The notes under the pieces are model-generated. The model did not search any database. It worked only from the letters and a program-made list of their open reading frames with translations, and was not told the DNA's origin. Source: Paludibacteraceae bacterium (GTDB lineage Bacteria; Bacteroidota; Bacteroidia; Bacteroidales; Paludibacteraceae). Taken from it: DNA of 64,000 nucleotides. The first letter of the stretch is position 1, and every line of letters begins with the position of its first letter. Positions 8,830 to 17,800 of this stretch are shown piece after piece. The position numbers and the translations under genes are program-made. The stretch spans positions 124,001 through 188,000 of the forward strand of contig JAFGVV010000027.1 of the NCBI GenBank assembly GCA_016937795.1. The letters run 5' to 3'.

Positions 8830-10404
8830 TTATTTTGAGGCATTTTCAAAATAACGAATTACCGACAATGCTGCATTTTCGCCATCGATGGCCGAAGAGG
8901 TGATTCCACCTGAAAAGCCCGAACCTTCACCGGCAGGGAAAAGTCCCTGCAAATCCGGGTGCATGCCGTTTTCTGTGTTTCGTGGAATGCGTACAGCCGA
9001 CGACGAACGTGTTTCCACACCCACCACCACAGCTTCGTTGGTCAGATAACCGCGCATTTTGCGATCAAATTTTTTGAAACCTTCTTTCAACCGGCTCGAA
9101 ATAATATCGGGTAGCCAGAAATGCAGCGGCGACGAAATAAGTCCGGGCATATATGAGCATTCAGGCAAATCGGCCGACACTTTTCCTTTTACAAAGTCGA
9201 GCATGCGCTGCGCAGGAGCTGTTTGTCCCTGTCCGCCATTGTTCAGATAGGCCAGATGTTCAATATGTTGCTGAAATTTCAGCCCGGCCAGTGTGCCGTA
9301 TTCTTTAAATTCTTCCGGAATATCTTCAGGACGAATTTCGACCACGATGCCAGAATTGGCAAAAGGCGAGTTGCGACGCGAAGCCGACATTCCGTTTACC
9401 ACAATGCCCGTTTCGGAAGTTCCTGCAGGCACAATGCGACCTCCGGGACACATACAAAACGAGTACACGCCACGTTCGTTTATCTGTTCCACCAAACTGT
9501 AGCTGGCTGCAGGCAAATATTCGTTGCGTTCTTTGCTGTGATATTGAATGCTATCGATAAGCGTTTGCGGATGCTCCACACGAACGCCCATGGCAAAACC
9601 TTTAAGTTCGAGTGCAATGTTTTGGTTGTGAAGCATTTCGTAAATGTCGTGAGCCGAATGTCCCGTGGCTAAAATCAGCGCTTCAGCTTGGTAAAACTCA
9701 CCACTTTCGGTTTTGCAGCCTTTTACTTTGTTGTTTTCGGTCACAATTTCCACCAGTTTTTGGCCGAAATGAATTTCGCCTCCGCAGTTTTCAATGGTTT
9801 TGCTTATGTTGTCGACAATAGTGGGAAGTTTGTCGGATCCTATGTGTGGATGCGCTTCGAACAAAATTTCTTCGGCAGCCCCGTGATAATGAAAAATCTC
9901 GTATACCCTTTGAAGATTGCCTTTTTTCTTCGAACGCGAATAGAGTTTCCCGTCGGAAAAAGTACCTGCGCCACCCTCGCCAAAGCAGTAATTTGACTCA
10001 GGGTTAAAGCCTTTTTTCAGATTTAGTTTGGCAATGTCGTGCACACGTTCTTTGGCTTTTTTGCCTCTTTCGAGCAGAATGGGTTTCACACCGTTTTCGA
10101 TCAGTTTCAGTGCTGCAAAAAGTCCGGCAGGGCCGCCACCAATCACCAACACCGGTTTTGCTGCCGCCACATTGGGGTAGTTGAATGGCTCGTAAAGGTC
10201 GGACGGAGCTTCTTCGTCCATAAACACATCCACAGTCAGGTTTATTTTTACCTGAAACGAGCGTGCGTCAATGGATTTTCGTACGGTACGGATGCGATTG
10301 ATGTGATTGGGAGTTGTTTTGAGCGCTTCAGCTACTTTTTCGGTTAAAAGTTCTTGTCTCTCAGCCTGTTCGGGAGTAAGTATAAGTTGTATTTGTGTGT
10401 GCAT
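8830..10404 (-). CDS. FAD-dependent oxidoreductase (COG2509-type uncharacterised dehydrogenase)
   Basis: I use the ATG at 10404, giving 524 residues; an in-frame TTG at 10434 would add ten. An N-terminal ~75-residue domain (TQIQLILTPEQAERQ onwards) precedes a Rossmann dinucleotide fold with VIGGGPAGLFAALKLIENG at about residues 87-105. Further blocks are YCFGEGGAGTFSDGKLYSR, the second FAD motif LILATGHSAHDIYEML, and the C-terminal GLFPAGEGSGFSGGITSSAI. This order is that of the conserved FAD proteins whose substrate is unknown. The protein is probably cytoplasmic. It is likely cotranscribed with tatC (35-bp gap). Confidence 0.82.
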   Translation of the reverse strand: MHTQIQLILTPEQAERQELLTEKVAEALKTTPNHINRIRTVRKSIDARSFQVKINLTVDVFMDEEAPSDLYEPFNYPNVAAAKPVLVIGGGPAGLFAALKLIENGVKPILLERGKKAKERVHDIAKLNLKKGFNPESNYCFGEGGAGTFSDGKLYSRSKKKGNLQRVYEIFHYHGAAEEILFEAHPHIGSDKLPTIVDNISKTIENCGGEIHFGQKLVEIVTENNKVKGCKTESGEFYQAEALILATGHSAHDIYEMLHNQNIALELKGFAMGVRVEHPQTLIDSIQYHSKERNEYLPAASYSLVEQINERGVYSFCMCPGGRIVPAGTSETGIVVNGMSASRRNSPFANSGIVVEIRPEDIPEEFKEYGTLAGLKFQQHIEHLAYLNNGGQGQTAPAQRMLDFVKGKVSADLPECSYMPGLISSPLHFWLPDIISSRLKEGFKKFDRKMRGYLTNEAVVVGVETRSSSAVRIPRNTENGMHPDLQGLFPAGEGSGFSGGITSSAIDGENAALSVIRYFENASK

Positions 10405-10472
10405 AAGTTTTTTTGCAAATGTGGGTAAATTCAATTTGCGCTCCGAAGTTTGTAAATCACGCTAATAATCAG

Positions 10473-10480
10473 CAAAGATA
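10473..10480 (-). promoter_or_regulatory. Putative -7 element for the FAD oxidoreductase-tatC unit
   Basis: Minus-strand TATCTTTG, a full TAnnTTTG match, lies 69 bp before the ATG at 10404. No clear -33 element is seen. Confidence 0.4.
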
Positions 10481-10571
10481 ATAAAAATATGGCATGAACT
10501 TTCATGTCGCACCGTTCTGATCTACGACTTTCTGTCTGAATTCTGGTCATCCGGAACTCAATACTCAGAAC

Positions 10572-11816
10572 TTAATTCTTAATTTTCAATGTGATGCTTA
10601 CTTCACGGTTTTTAGGTGTCCAGAGCGGACTTTGTTCAATTAAACGCAAAAATTCGGTTTTCAGTTCATCGCAATCCGAACTTATCACTTCAATATTTGC
10701 AGCTTTTCCGCTTTCATCTATTCGGAAACGGGCTTTCAGTGTAAACTCGCCACTTGCACAAATACCGGTTCTGCGGTTTTCTTCAAAATATTTACGGAAT
10801 TCTCTTTCTCCAAAAGTTGTTTTTTTCGAATTGGTATCCAAACCCGCCACACGACCCTGAAGGGCCCCGTCTACACTTGTTGTTTTTGTCGATCTGTTAA
10901 AAATGCGTTTTCGGCCATATCCAACCACTACAACTTCATTGAGCGCCAGTTCGTCAGGTTTCATTCTAATGGTTTGTGTGTCGCTGCTCAACGCGATTTT
11001 TTGAGGATTGTAACCAATATATTTTGCCAGCAATGTTTTGGTTTTTGTGGTGTCGGGTATTTCAAGTTTGAATTTTCCATCCATATCCGATATTGTGCCG
11101 AAGTTCGAATTGGCGGCCTGAATAGAGACTCCTGGCAATGGGAAGCCGGTTTCGTCGACAATTGTACCTGTAAAAATATATGATTTCGAATCGTTTACAG
11201 CCTGCAGACCTTTTGCTCTGAGATTGGTTGCCAGATTTTCGGGTTTTGCTGCGGCTAAAACAGGCACTTCCATTTCAGTAAGTAAGTGAGCCGTACTCAT
11301 TGACTTGTCTTCATTGATAAATTGTTCAGAGATTTCTTCTTCCTGAATCGAAATTTCTGCCATAGCAATGGCCTTAGGAACTGCAGGAATTGCTTTTTTT
11401 GCCTGAATGAATTGCTTTTCTGTTTCTTTCGCTATTTCTGATACTTCAGGTTCATCCTTTTGAATTGCTGGAACGTTTTTGGCAATTTCTTTTTTCTGAA
11501 TTGTATCTTTAATTTCGGTTTGTGCCAGTTTCGGAGCAGGGGAGTTTTCCTGATTCATGAAAATGCTGAAGCCGATAAGAAGTGCCATTGAAGCAGCTAT
11601 GCCTGTTATGAGGTAACGTGCAAAGGGTTTGCGACTCCGGGTTTTGCTCGCAATTTGCTTTTCGAGTTCGCCGATTACCGACAAATGATCGCCTTCCACG
11701 CTATCGAAACCATCGATGGCGTCGTTCAGGAAGGGATCGTTCATGGCTTCGCGCTCCAGTCGGTTCGCCTCCTTGCCATGTCGTTTGCCTTGTATGTAAT
11801 CTTTTAGTTTCATCAT
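10572..11816 (-). CDS. Anti-sigma-like membrane protein with carboxypeptidase-regulatory and TonB-like C-terminal domains
   Basis: A 414-residue protein. A charged N-terminal ~65 residues (KLKDYIQGKRHGKEANRLER) is followed by one membrane helix (YLITGIAASMALLIGFSIFM, about 68-87) and a Lys/Glu/Pro-rich spacer. Next comes a CarboxypepD_reg-like domain (FTGTIVDETGFPLPGVSIQA) leading into LNEVVVVGYG and LQGRVAGLD, the same strings found at the front of SusC receptors. The last ~75 residues resemble a TonB C-terminal domain (FTLKARFRIDESGKAANIEV). The gene lies 218 bp downstream of an ECF sigma factor on the same strand, so I infer that its cytoplasmic N-terminus holds the sigma factor while the periplasmic part senses envelope state. 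No zinc-binding anti-sigma motif is visible. Confidence 0.7.
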   Translation of the reverse strand: MMKLKDYIQGKRHGKEANRLEREAMNDPFLNDAIDGFDSVEGDHLSVIGELEKQIASKTRSRKPFARYLITGIAASMALLIGFSIFMNQENSPAPKLAQTEIKDTIQKKEIAKNVPAIQKDEPEVSEIAKETEKQFIQAKKAIPAVPKAIAMAEISIQEEEISEQFINEDKSMSTAHLLTEMEVPVLAAAKPENLATNLRAKGLQAVNDSKSYIFTGTIVDETGFPLPGVSIQAANSNFGTISDMDGKFKLEIPDTTKTKTLLAKYIGYNPQKIALSSDTQTIRMKPDELALNEVVVVGYGRKRIFNRSTKTTSVDGALQGRVAGLDTNSKKTTFGEREFRKYFEENRRTGICASGEFTLKARFRIDESGKAANIEVISSDCDELKTEFLRLIEQSPLWTPKNREVSITLKIKN

Positions 11817-11951
11817 CGGGAGAAGCGACTTCCAAGTCGCTTGAAATTTTTATTATTAGGTAATGAGATAATTGTTTCTGAAAATAATCAATTGTCTCTA
11901 AATCAATGTCTCCATTTTTACAGAGATCAGGGCTTATTCAATTTTATCTCT

Positions 11952-11972
11952 GCCCCAAGCTCCTAAAGGGGA
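11952..11972. repeat. Dispersed intergenic palindrome, copy 1
   Basis: GCCCCAAGCTCCTAAAGGGGA, between the sigma and anti-sigma-like genes. It is closely related to the element at 12726-12745, with a shared CCTAAAGGGGA core. Confidence 0.5.
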
Positions 11973-12034
11973 TTTGAATTACTTTTGTCTAAAAAAATAA
12001 TTCAAATTTTCTCTGTCAAAGCAGAATTAAGTGT

Positions 12035-12610
12035 TTAATTATTGTTTTTCAAAACCTTTAATATACAGCTTTTTAAATTTCGTTTTCCGTTCTGAATATA
12101 GCTTTTTACTTTGCTCAGTGCGAAGCCTGTCATGTCGCAAATGTCAGCATAAGAGCGATTTTCTAAATAAAACAGTTTTACGCTTGCTTTTTGTTCGTCG
12201 GTCAGCGTTTCAATGCAATATTCGAGTGCTTCAATTTCTTCTTCCGATTGCGGTTTATCATTATGACTAAAAAAAGTGTCGTTTTCCACAACCGCATCTT
12301 CCATTTTTACAAAATAAACCTGATTTTCTTTTTTCAGGCGGCTGAAGCAATGATTTTTTGCTACTGAATAAAGCCACGAATTGAAGTTCGTAATCTCGTA
12401 CTGTGCAATTTTTTCAGGCAATTGCTGAAAAATATCCATCACGGCATCGCGTGCTGCTTCGCGATCGGTCAGATATTTCAGGCAAAGTCCGTACAGTTTT
12501 GGCACAAAGCGCGTATAAAGTTCAGCAAAATACTTCATATCGCCCGATTGCCGAAATGCCAGAAGCAATTCTTCGTCGCTATTATCAGATATTTTGCCTT
12601 TGTTTTTCAA
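12035..12610 (-). CDS. ECF-type RNA polymerase sigma-70 factor
   Basis: 191 residues from a TTG start at 12610. An upstream in-frame TTG at 12706 would add 32 residues, but a -7 box (12642-12649) lies between the two, which favours the shorter form. Region 2 is visible (FAELYTRFVPKLYGLCLKYL, then DREAARDAVMDIFQQLPEKI and FNSWLYSVAKNHCFSRLKKE). Region 4 follows as a helix-turn-helix (LTDEQKASVKLFYLENRSYA, then DICDMTGFALSKVKSYIQNG). It should direct RNA polymerase to a small regulon. The anti-sigma-like gene lies downstream and a vWA protein gene is divergent, suggesting one signalling module. Confidence 0.87.
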   Translation of the reverse strand: MKNKGKISDNSDEELLLAFRQSGDMKYFAELYTRFVPKLYGLCLKYLTDREAARDAVMDIFQQLPEKIAQYEITNFNSWLYSVAKNHCFSRLKKENQVYFVKMEDAVVENDTFFSHNDKPQSEEEIEALEYCIETLTDEQKASVKLFYLENRSYADICDMTGFALSKVKSYIQNGKRNLKSCILKVLKNNN

Positions 12611-12641
12611 TGAATTACAATGTGGTTGAAAAATTATTTCA

Positions 12642-12649
12642 CAAAAGTA
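12642..12649 (-). promoter_or_regulatory. Putative -7 element of the sigma factor gene
   Basis: Minus-strand TACTTTTG; a start near 12635 would put the TTG start at 12610 about 25 nt into the message. This decides the gene start. Confidence 0.45.
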
Positions 12650-12725
12650 GAAATTTTTTTCATGTGACCTTATGGAATTTCGTGAATAATTTACTCTATA
12701 TGTCAAAAGCCGTAAATTAAAACTA

Positions 12726-12745
12726 CCCCCAACCCCTAAAGGGGA
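12726..12745. repeat. Dispersed intergenic palindrome, copy 2
   Basis: CCCCCAACCCCTAAAGGGGA, containing CCCC-TAAA-GGGG, lies in the divergent spacer between the sigma and vWA genes. It matches the element at 11952-11972. Confidence 0.5.
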
Positions 12746-12813
12746 GTTCCGGTTTTTGTATATTGGAAATTTTTTATTGAAATAGATACTAAAAACAATT
12801 AAATTCAGGAATT

Positions 12814-14670
12814 ATGAAAGCAATCAGATTATTATTGGTAATGAGCATGATGGTGTTTTTCTCAGGAGTTGTAAGTGCTCAAACCATCGAAGTAAAAGGG
12901 AAAGTGACCGACGAAACCGGTCAACCAATGACAGGAGTTAACGTTTTAGAAAAGGGAACGCGCAACGGAACAGTGACAGATGTGAACGGAGAATACAAAC
13001 TCAGTGTGGCCAAAGGAAAAACCATTGTGTTTGCGTTCATTGGTTGTCAAAAAGTAGAACGAGTAGTCACCGGTCCAAGACTGGATGTGCAGTTGCAACC
13101 CGACCAACAGGCTCTGCAGGAAGTTGTAATGGTAGCTTATGGAAGTGCGAATAATTCGCTTCAGGGTAGAATAGCAGGGCTATCATTCTCGCGCAAACAG
13201 AATCGGGGAATGGCGGCTTATCCGCCTGCGATGCCTTATAATGTGTCGATTGCTGAAGATAATGAAGAATATGGCGTATTTCGCGAAAACCGTTTTATTC
13301 CTGTAAAATCAGAAGCACTTTCCACTTTTTCGCTGGATGTGGATGCTGCTTCGTACGGAAATATCCGTCGTATGATTAATCAGGGACAAATGCCTCAGAA
13401 AGATGCGGTTCGTGTTGAGGAGCTGATCAATTATTTTAGTTATGATTACCCGCAACCTGAGGGTGAACATCCGGTCAATATTGTAACTGAAGCTGCTGTG
13501 TGTCCGTGGAATGCCAAACATCAGTTAGTCAGAATAGGAGTGAAAGCACGCGAAATTCCTTCGGAAAAACTTCCCGCTTCGAATTTTGTGTTTTTGATTG
13601 ATGTCTCGGGTTCAATGTGGGGGCCGCAAAAACTCGATTTGGTAAAATCGTCGTTGCGCTTGTTGGTAAATAATTTGCGCGAAAAGGACAAAGTTTCGAT
13701 TGTGGTATATGCAGGAGCTGCGGGTGAAGTTTTACCGGCTACTCCGGGTTCCGACCGTCAGAAAATTCGTGAAGCCATTGAAAAACTTTCTGCGGGCGGT
13801 TCTACAGCTGGTGGAGAGGGCATTCAGCTTGCTTATAAAATAGCTGAAAAGAATTTTATAAATGGAGGAAACAACCGCATTATTTTGTGTACTGATGGTG
13901 ATTTTAATGTGGGCGTAAGTTCGTCGGAGGATCTGGAATCGTTGATTGAATCGAAACGCAAATCCGGAGTTTACCTTACTGTACTTGGTTACGGAATGGG
14001 GAATTATAAAGATAAAAAGCTTCAGATACTGGCCGAAAAGGGAAATGGAAATCATGCTTATATCGATAATATTCAGGAAGCCAACAAGGTACTGGTAAAT
14101 GAATTCGGAAGTACAATGTTTACGGTTGCCAAAGATGTGAAAATTCAGGTAGAATTCAATCCTGCTCAGGTAAATGCTTATCGACTTGTAGGTTACGAAA
14201 CCCGCTTGCTGAACAAGGAGGACTTTAATGATGATACCAAAGATGCTGGCGAACTTGGATCAGGACATACGGTGACTGCACTTTACGAAATTGTACCTGT
14301 GGGTGTGGAAAGTAACTTTGGCAATGTGGACGATTTAAAATATCAGCCTTCCAAAAAGGAAAAAAACAACTTCACTTTGCTGACCGACGAATTGCTGACG
14401 GTGAAACTTCGCTATAAACAGCCCGAAAGCAACAGCAGTCAGAAAATTGAAGTGCCTGTAAAAGCGTCAGTCAAAGAAGCTTCCGACGATTATAATTTTG
14501 TAATGGCGGTGGCCATGTTTGGTCAGTTGCTGCGCGATTCCGATTTCAAAGGCACTGCAACATATGCCAAAGTGATAGAACTTGCCCGCAAGGGACTGGT
14601 AAATGATCAGAATGGTTATCGTCGGGAGTTTATAAGACTTGCCGAATCGGTTAATCAGATGGAGAAGTAG
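12814..14670 (+). CDS. Secreted von Willebrand factor A domain protein (YfbK-like) with carboxypeptidase-regulatory N-terminus
   Basis: A 618-residue protein with a clear signal peptide ending near ...GVVSAQ (residue 23). Domain order: CarboxypepD_reg-like (about 27-90), a SusC-like linker (EVVMVAYGS then LQGRIAGLS), the YfbK-type vWF N-terminal region (FSLDVDAASYGNIRRMI), a vWA domain with MIDAS motif DVSGSM starting at Asp263 and a second acidic site TDGDFNVG, then a DUF3520-like C-terminal part. vWA domains bind partner proteins through a divalent metal. The gene is divergent from the ECF sigma factor and shares its N-terminal domain type with the anti-sigma-like protein, so an envelope-signalling partnership is likely. 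The partner is unknown. Confidence 0.82.
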   Translation: MKAIRLLLVMSMMVFFSGVVSAQTIEVKGKVTDETGQPMTGVNVLEKGTRNGTVTDVNGEYKLSVAKGKTIVFAFIGCQKVERVVTGPRLDVQLQPDQQALQEVVMVAYGSANNSLQGRIAGLSFSRKQNRGMAAYPPAMPYNVSIAEDNEEYGVFRENRFIPVKSEALSTFSLDVDAASYGNIRRMINQGQMPQKDAVRVEELINYFSYDYPQPEGEHPVNIVTEAAVCPWNAKHQLVRIGVKAREIPSEKLPASNFVFLIDVSGSMWGPQKLDLVKSSLRLLVNNLREKDKVSIVVYAGAAGEVLPATPGSDRQKIREAIEKLSAGGSTAGGEGIQLAYKIAEKNFINGGNNRIILCTDGDFNVGVSSSEDLESLIESKRKSGVYLTVLGYGMGNYKDKKLQILAEKGNGNHAYIDNIQEANKVLVNEFGSTMFTVAKDVKIQVEFNPAQVNAYRLVGYETRLLNKEDFNDDTKDAGELGSGHTVTALYEIVPVGVESNFGNVDDLKYQPSKKEKNNFTLLTDELLTVKLRYKQPESNSSQKIEVPVKASVKEASDDYNFVMAVAMFGQLLRDSDFKGTATYAKVIELARKGLVNDQNGYRREFIRLAESVNQMEK

Positions 14671-14713
14671 GAGAGAGGTGCGCAAATTTTTATAGGTTTT
14701 TTTTAATAACATA

Positions 14714-14747
14714 ACAGCCACAAAATCAGTTACGATTTTGTGGCTGT
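14714..14747. terminator. Bidirectional terminator hairpin, repeated-type copy 1
   Basis: ACAGCCACAAAATC (14714-14727) pairs perfectly with 14734-14747 across a 6-nt loop, between the convergent vWA and GH78 genes. The same 14-nt arms recur at 20624-20659. Confidence 0.75.
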
Positions 14748-14810
14748 CTTGATTATTAGAACGGAGCTGTTAGGATTAAGTGCTTAAAAAATAGCTGAAA
14801 ATTCTAAGCT

Positions 14811-17800
14811 TCAGTTTTTTAGAAATTTACTGATTTGATCTTCTGTTTTCACAAAATAAATCCCGGGGTACAAATCCTTTACACATACATTTGTGTCGCA
14901 ACCATTTTTCATTTGATTACCAGCCATATCTGTAACGATAAAATCCGTTTTGGATTCCGAAATTGTAAGCATATCATTTACCGGATTTGGATATATGACG
15001 AATCTTTTTTTTTTGAACACTTTTTTTGTACCTGTTACCGGTACATTGATGCCAAATTCGTAAGAACCCGATTTCAACTCATAAACGGCTTTCCCGTTTT
15101 CTTTTTTCACGAAAGTTACTCCTTCGGCATTTTCGGCCGGAATTGTTCCTTCGTAAATCACATCATTTTCGTTTTCGAGTGGCAGGTAAAGTGTTGCTGT
15201 GCTGTTTGCCGGCACTGTGGCTGTATAAGCTAAGTTCCCATCGGCACGTAATTTCCACTCACTTTTGATATCGCCGTAATACGAATCGTATTTTGCTTCC
15301 ACAGAAGTAATACGCTCCTGGCCTGAAGGCAAATTAGTTCGCTTATCGGGATTCGGTTGCAGAATAAAATGTTTGAAACCAGGTGTGTTTTCATCGGCTT
15401 CGATGCCCGCCATAAACCGATACATCCATTCTGAAACTGCTCCATAGGCATAATGGTTGAAGGAATTCATTATTACGGTTTGGAATCCTTTTTCGATGGT
15501 ATATGAGTCCCAGCGTTCCCAGATAGTGGTTGCGCCCTGATCGATACTGTACAACCATGATGGATTTCCGCGCTGAAGCAGCAGGTTGTAGGCTGTATTT
15601 GTTGAGCCAAACTGACTCAATGTCTGATTCAGAATGCCTGTTCCGATAAATCCTGTACTCAGTTTATTTCCATTATTGGTAATTTTTTGATTAAGATATG
15701 CGATTCCATTGTTTTTTGCTGTTTCATTTGGGAACAAATCGAGTTTTAAAGCCAATAGATAAGCTGTTTGCGATACCTGTTTTAATGTACCATTGGGATT
15801 TACATATCTGGTCTGGAATTCAGCCTTGATATTTTTATACAGATTTGAATAGTTTCTGCTTTTAATGTCGTAGGTATCGCTGGCTGTTTTACTCAGTACT
15901 TTCGACATTTTCGACATCAATTGTGCTGCATAAGCATAATAACAAACACTGATATACCTGTTATCCATTGCTTCGTAAGCTACCCAATCGCCAAAGTCAA
16001 CACCAGCTCCGTTGTAAGTATATCCTCCACCGGCCTGAGTAGCTAAGAATTGCATATATTTTTCCATTGAAGCGAAGTTATCTTCAATAATCCGCGCATC
16101 GTCGTACATCAAATAAACATTCCAGGGGACAATAATACCGGCTTCGGCCCAGGCACCTTGTCCATATCCACCCCAAACAATTGGTGCCGTACTCGGAAAT
16201 GCGCCATCACCGCGTTGACTATCCCGCATGTCGCCCATCCATTTGTGAAAAAATGAAGCCACATCTGCATTGTAAGCTGCTGCACCTGAGAATATCTGTG
16301 TATCGCCTGCCCAGCCCTGACGTTCATCGCGTTGGGGACAATCGGTTGGAACGCTCAAAAAGTTACTTCTTTGTCCCCAAATCACATTGCTGTAAAGTTT
16401 GTTCACTAAATCGTTGCTTGTTTTGAACGATGAACCTTCCTGAGTAGCAGAACCCACAACTTCGGCTATGAGCGATTGAAGTTCCACATCGCCACTGGTT
16501 GTGATTTCGCAATATCTGAATCCGAAAAAGGTATGGCTTGGATTGTATATTTCCCCGGCTTCATTGCCTTTAAATATATAAGTGATTGTGGCTTTTGCAC
16601 TTCGCAAATTTGCAGTGTAGAGACTTCCGGCAGGGCCGTCGTTTCCTCTTGATGAAGCACCATCATCGTTCAGAATTTCTCCGAAACGGATTTTCAAATT
16701 GGTGCCTGAGTTTGCTTTTGCTTTGAATTTTACCCAACCAGCCATATTCTGACCAAAATCGTAAATGGCTGTTTGCCCTTTTTTTAGCTGAATGATTCCT
16801 TTGCCATTTATTGTGTTGATTGTGTTAATGGCTCCGTGAGTTTTTCCATTATCTTTTGTTCCTTCGTAAATAGTAATTGTTTTGGGTTCAATATTCAATT
16901 CGGGACGAACCTGCACAGTTGGGCCAACTGTAGCTTTTATTTTGCCGGTAAAACCAGTAAACGCGGCAGTCTGAAGCCATTCTGAATCATTAAACTCAGG
17001 ACTTGTCCAGTTACTTTCATTACGGGCATCGTAGGTTTCGCCGTTGTAAATATCGCCCATGCGTATTGGTCCGGTTTTGCTTGTCAGCCATGCGGGGTTG
17101 GTGACCACTGTTTTGGTTGTGCCGTCGTTGTACTGAACGATTAGTTTGACAATCAGACTTATATCTTTATCGCCATATTGTCCATGCGCAATTACTCCCT
17201 TCCACCAACCGGGACTTACGTTGGCTCCGATTGCATTTGCGCCTGATTTTAAGAGCTTTGTTACATCGTAAGTGGAGTAAAATACAGTTTTGTTGTAGTC
17301 GGTCCAGCCGGGTTTTAATTCATCGTAAATAACTTTTCCATCTTCGATGGAAGTGCCTACTCGGCTTCCATTTATAAATAAATTGTACACTCCAAGCGCT
17401 GAACTGTAGACTTTTGCTGACTTTATTTCTTTGTCTATATCAAAGGTGGTTCTGAACATAGATATTCCGGTTGAAATTCCCTGAAGCACTCTGAAATCCG
17501 ATCCTTTGGCCGACATTCTTAGTTTTGTATTGCCCGAAATTTCCACAGTTTCGCTACCTTCAAATGCATTTGAACCATTTTCGAAGTTTTCGGAAAATGT
17601 AACTACCGGCTCTAAAACACCTGTTGTTGCATTTTTTACATAATCGGTAAGTACAATATTGTCGTACAACGCAATTTCATCAGTGCTGTTATCGCCGTTG
17701 TAGGCTCTGAATCCTACATGTCCGTTTTTCAAACTGCCTCTTGTGTCGGTGTATGTGTCAACAAGCACATTGTCAATATAAGTTTTAATCACATTGTTTT

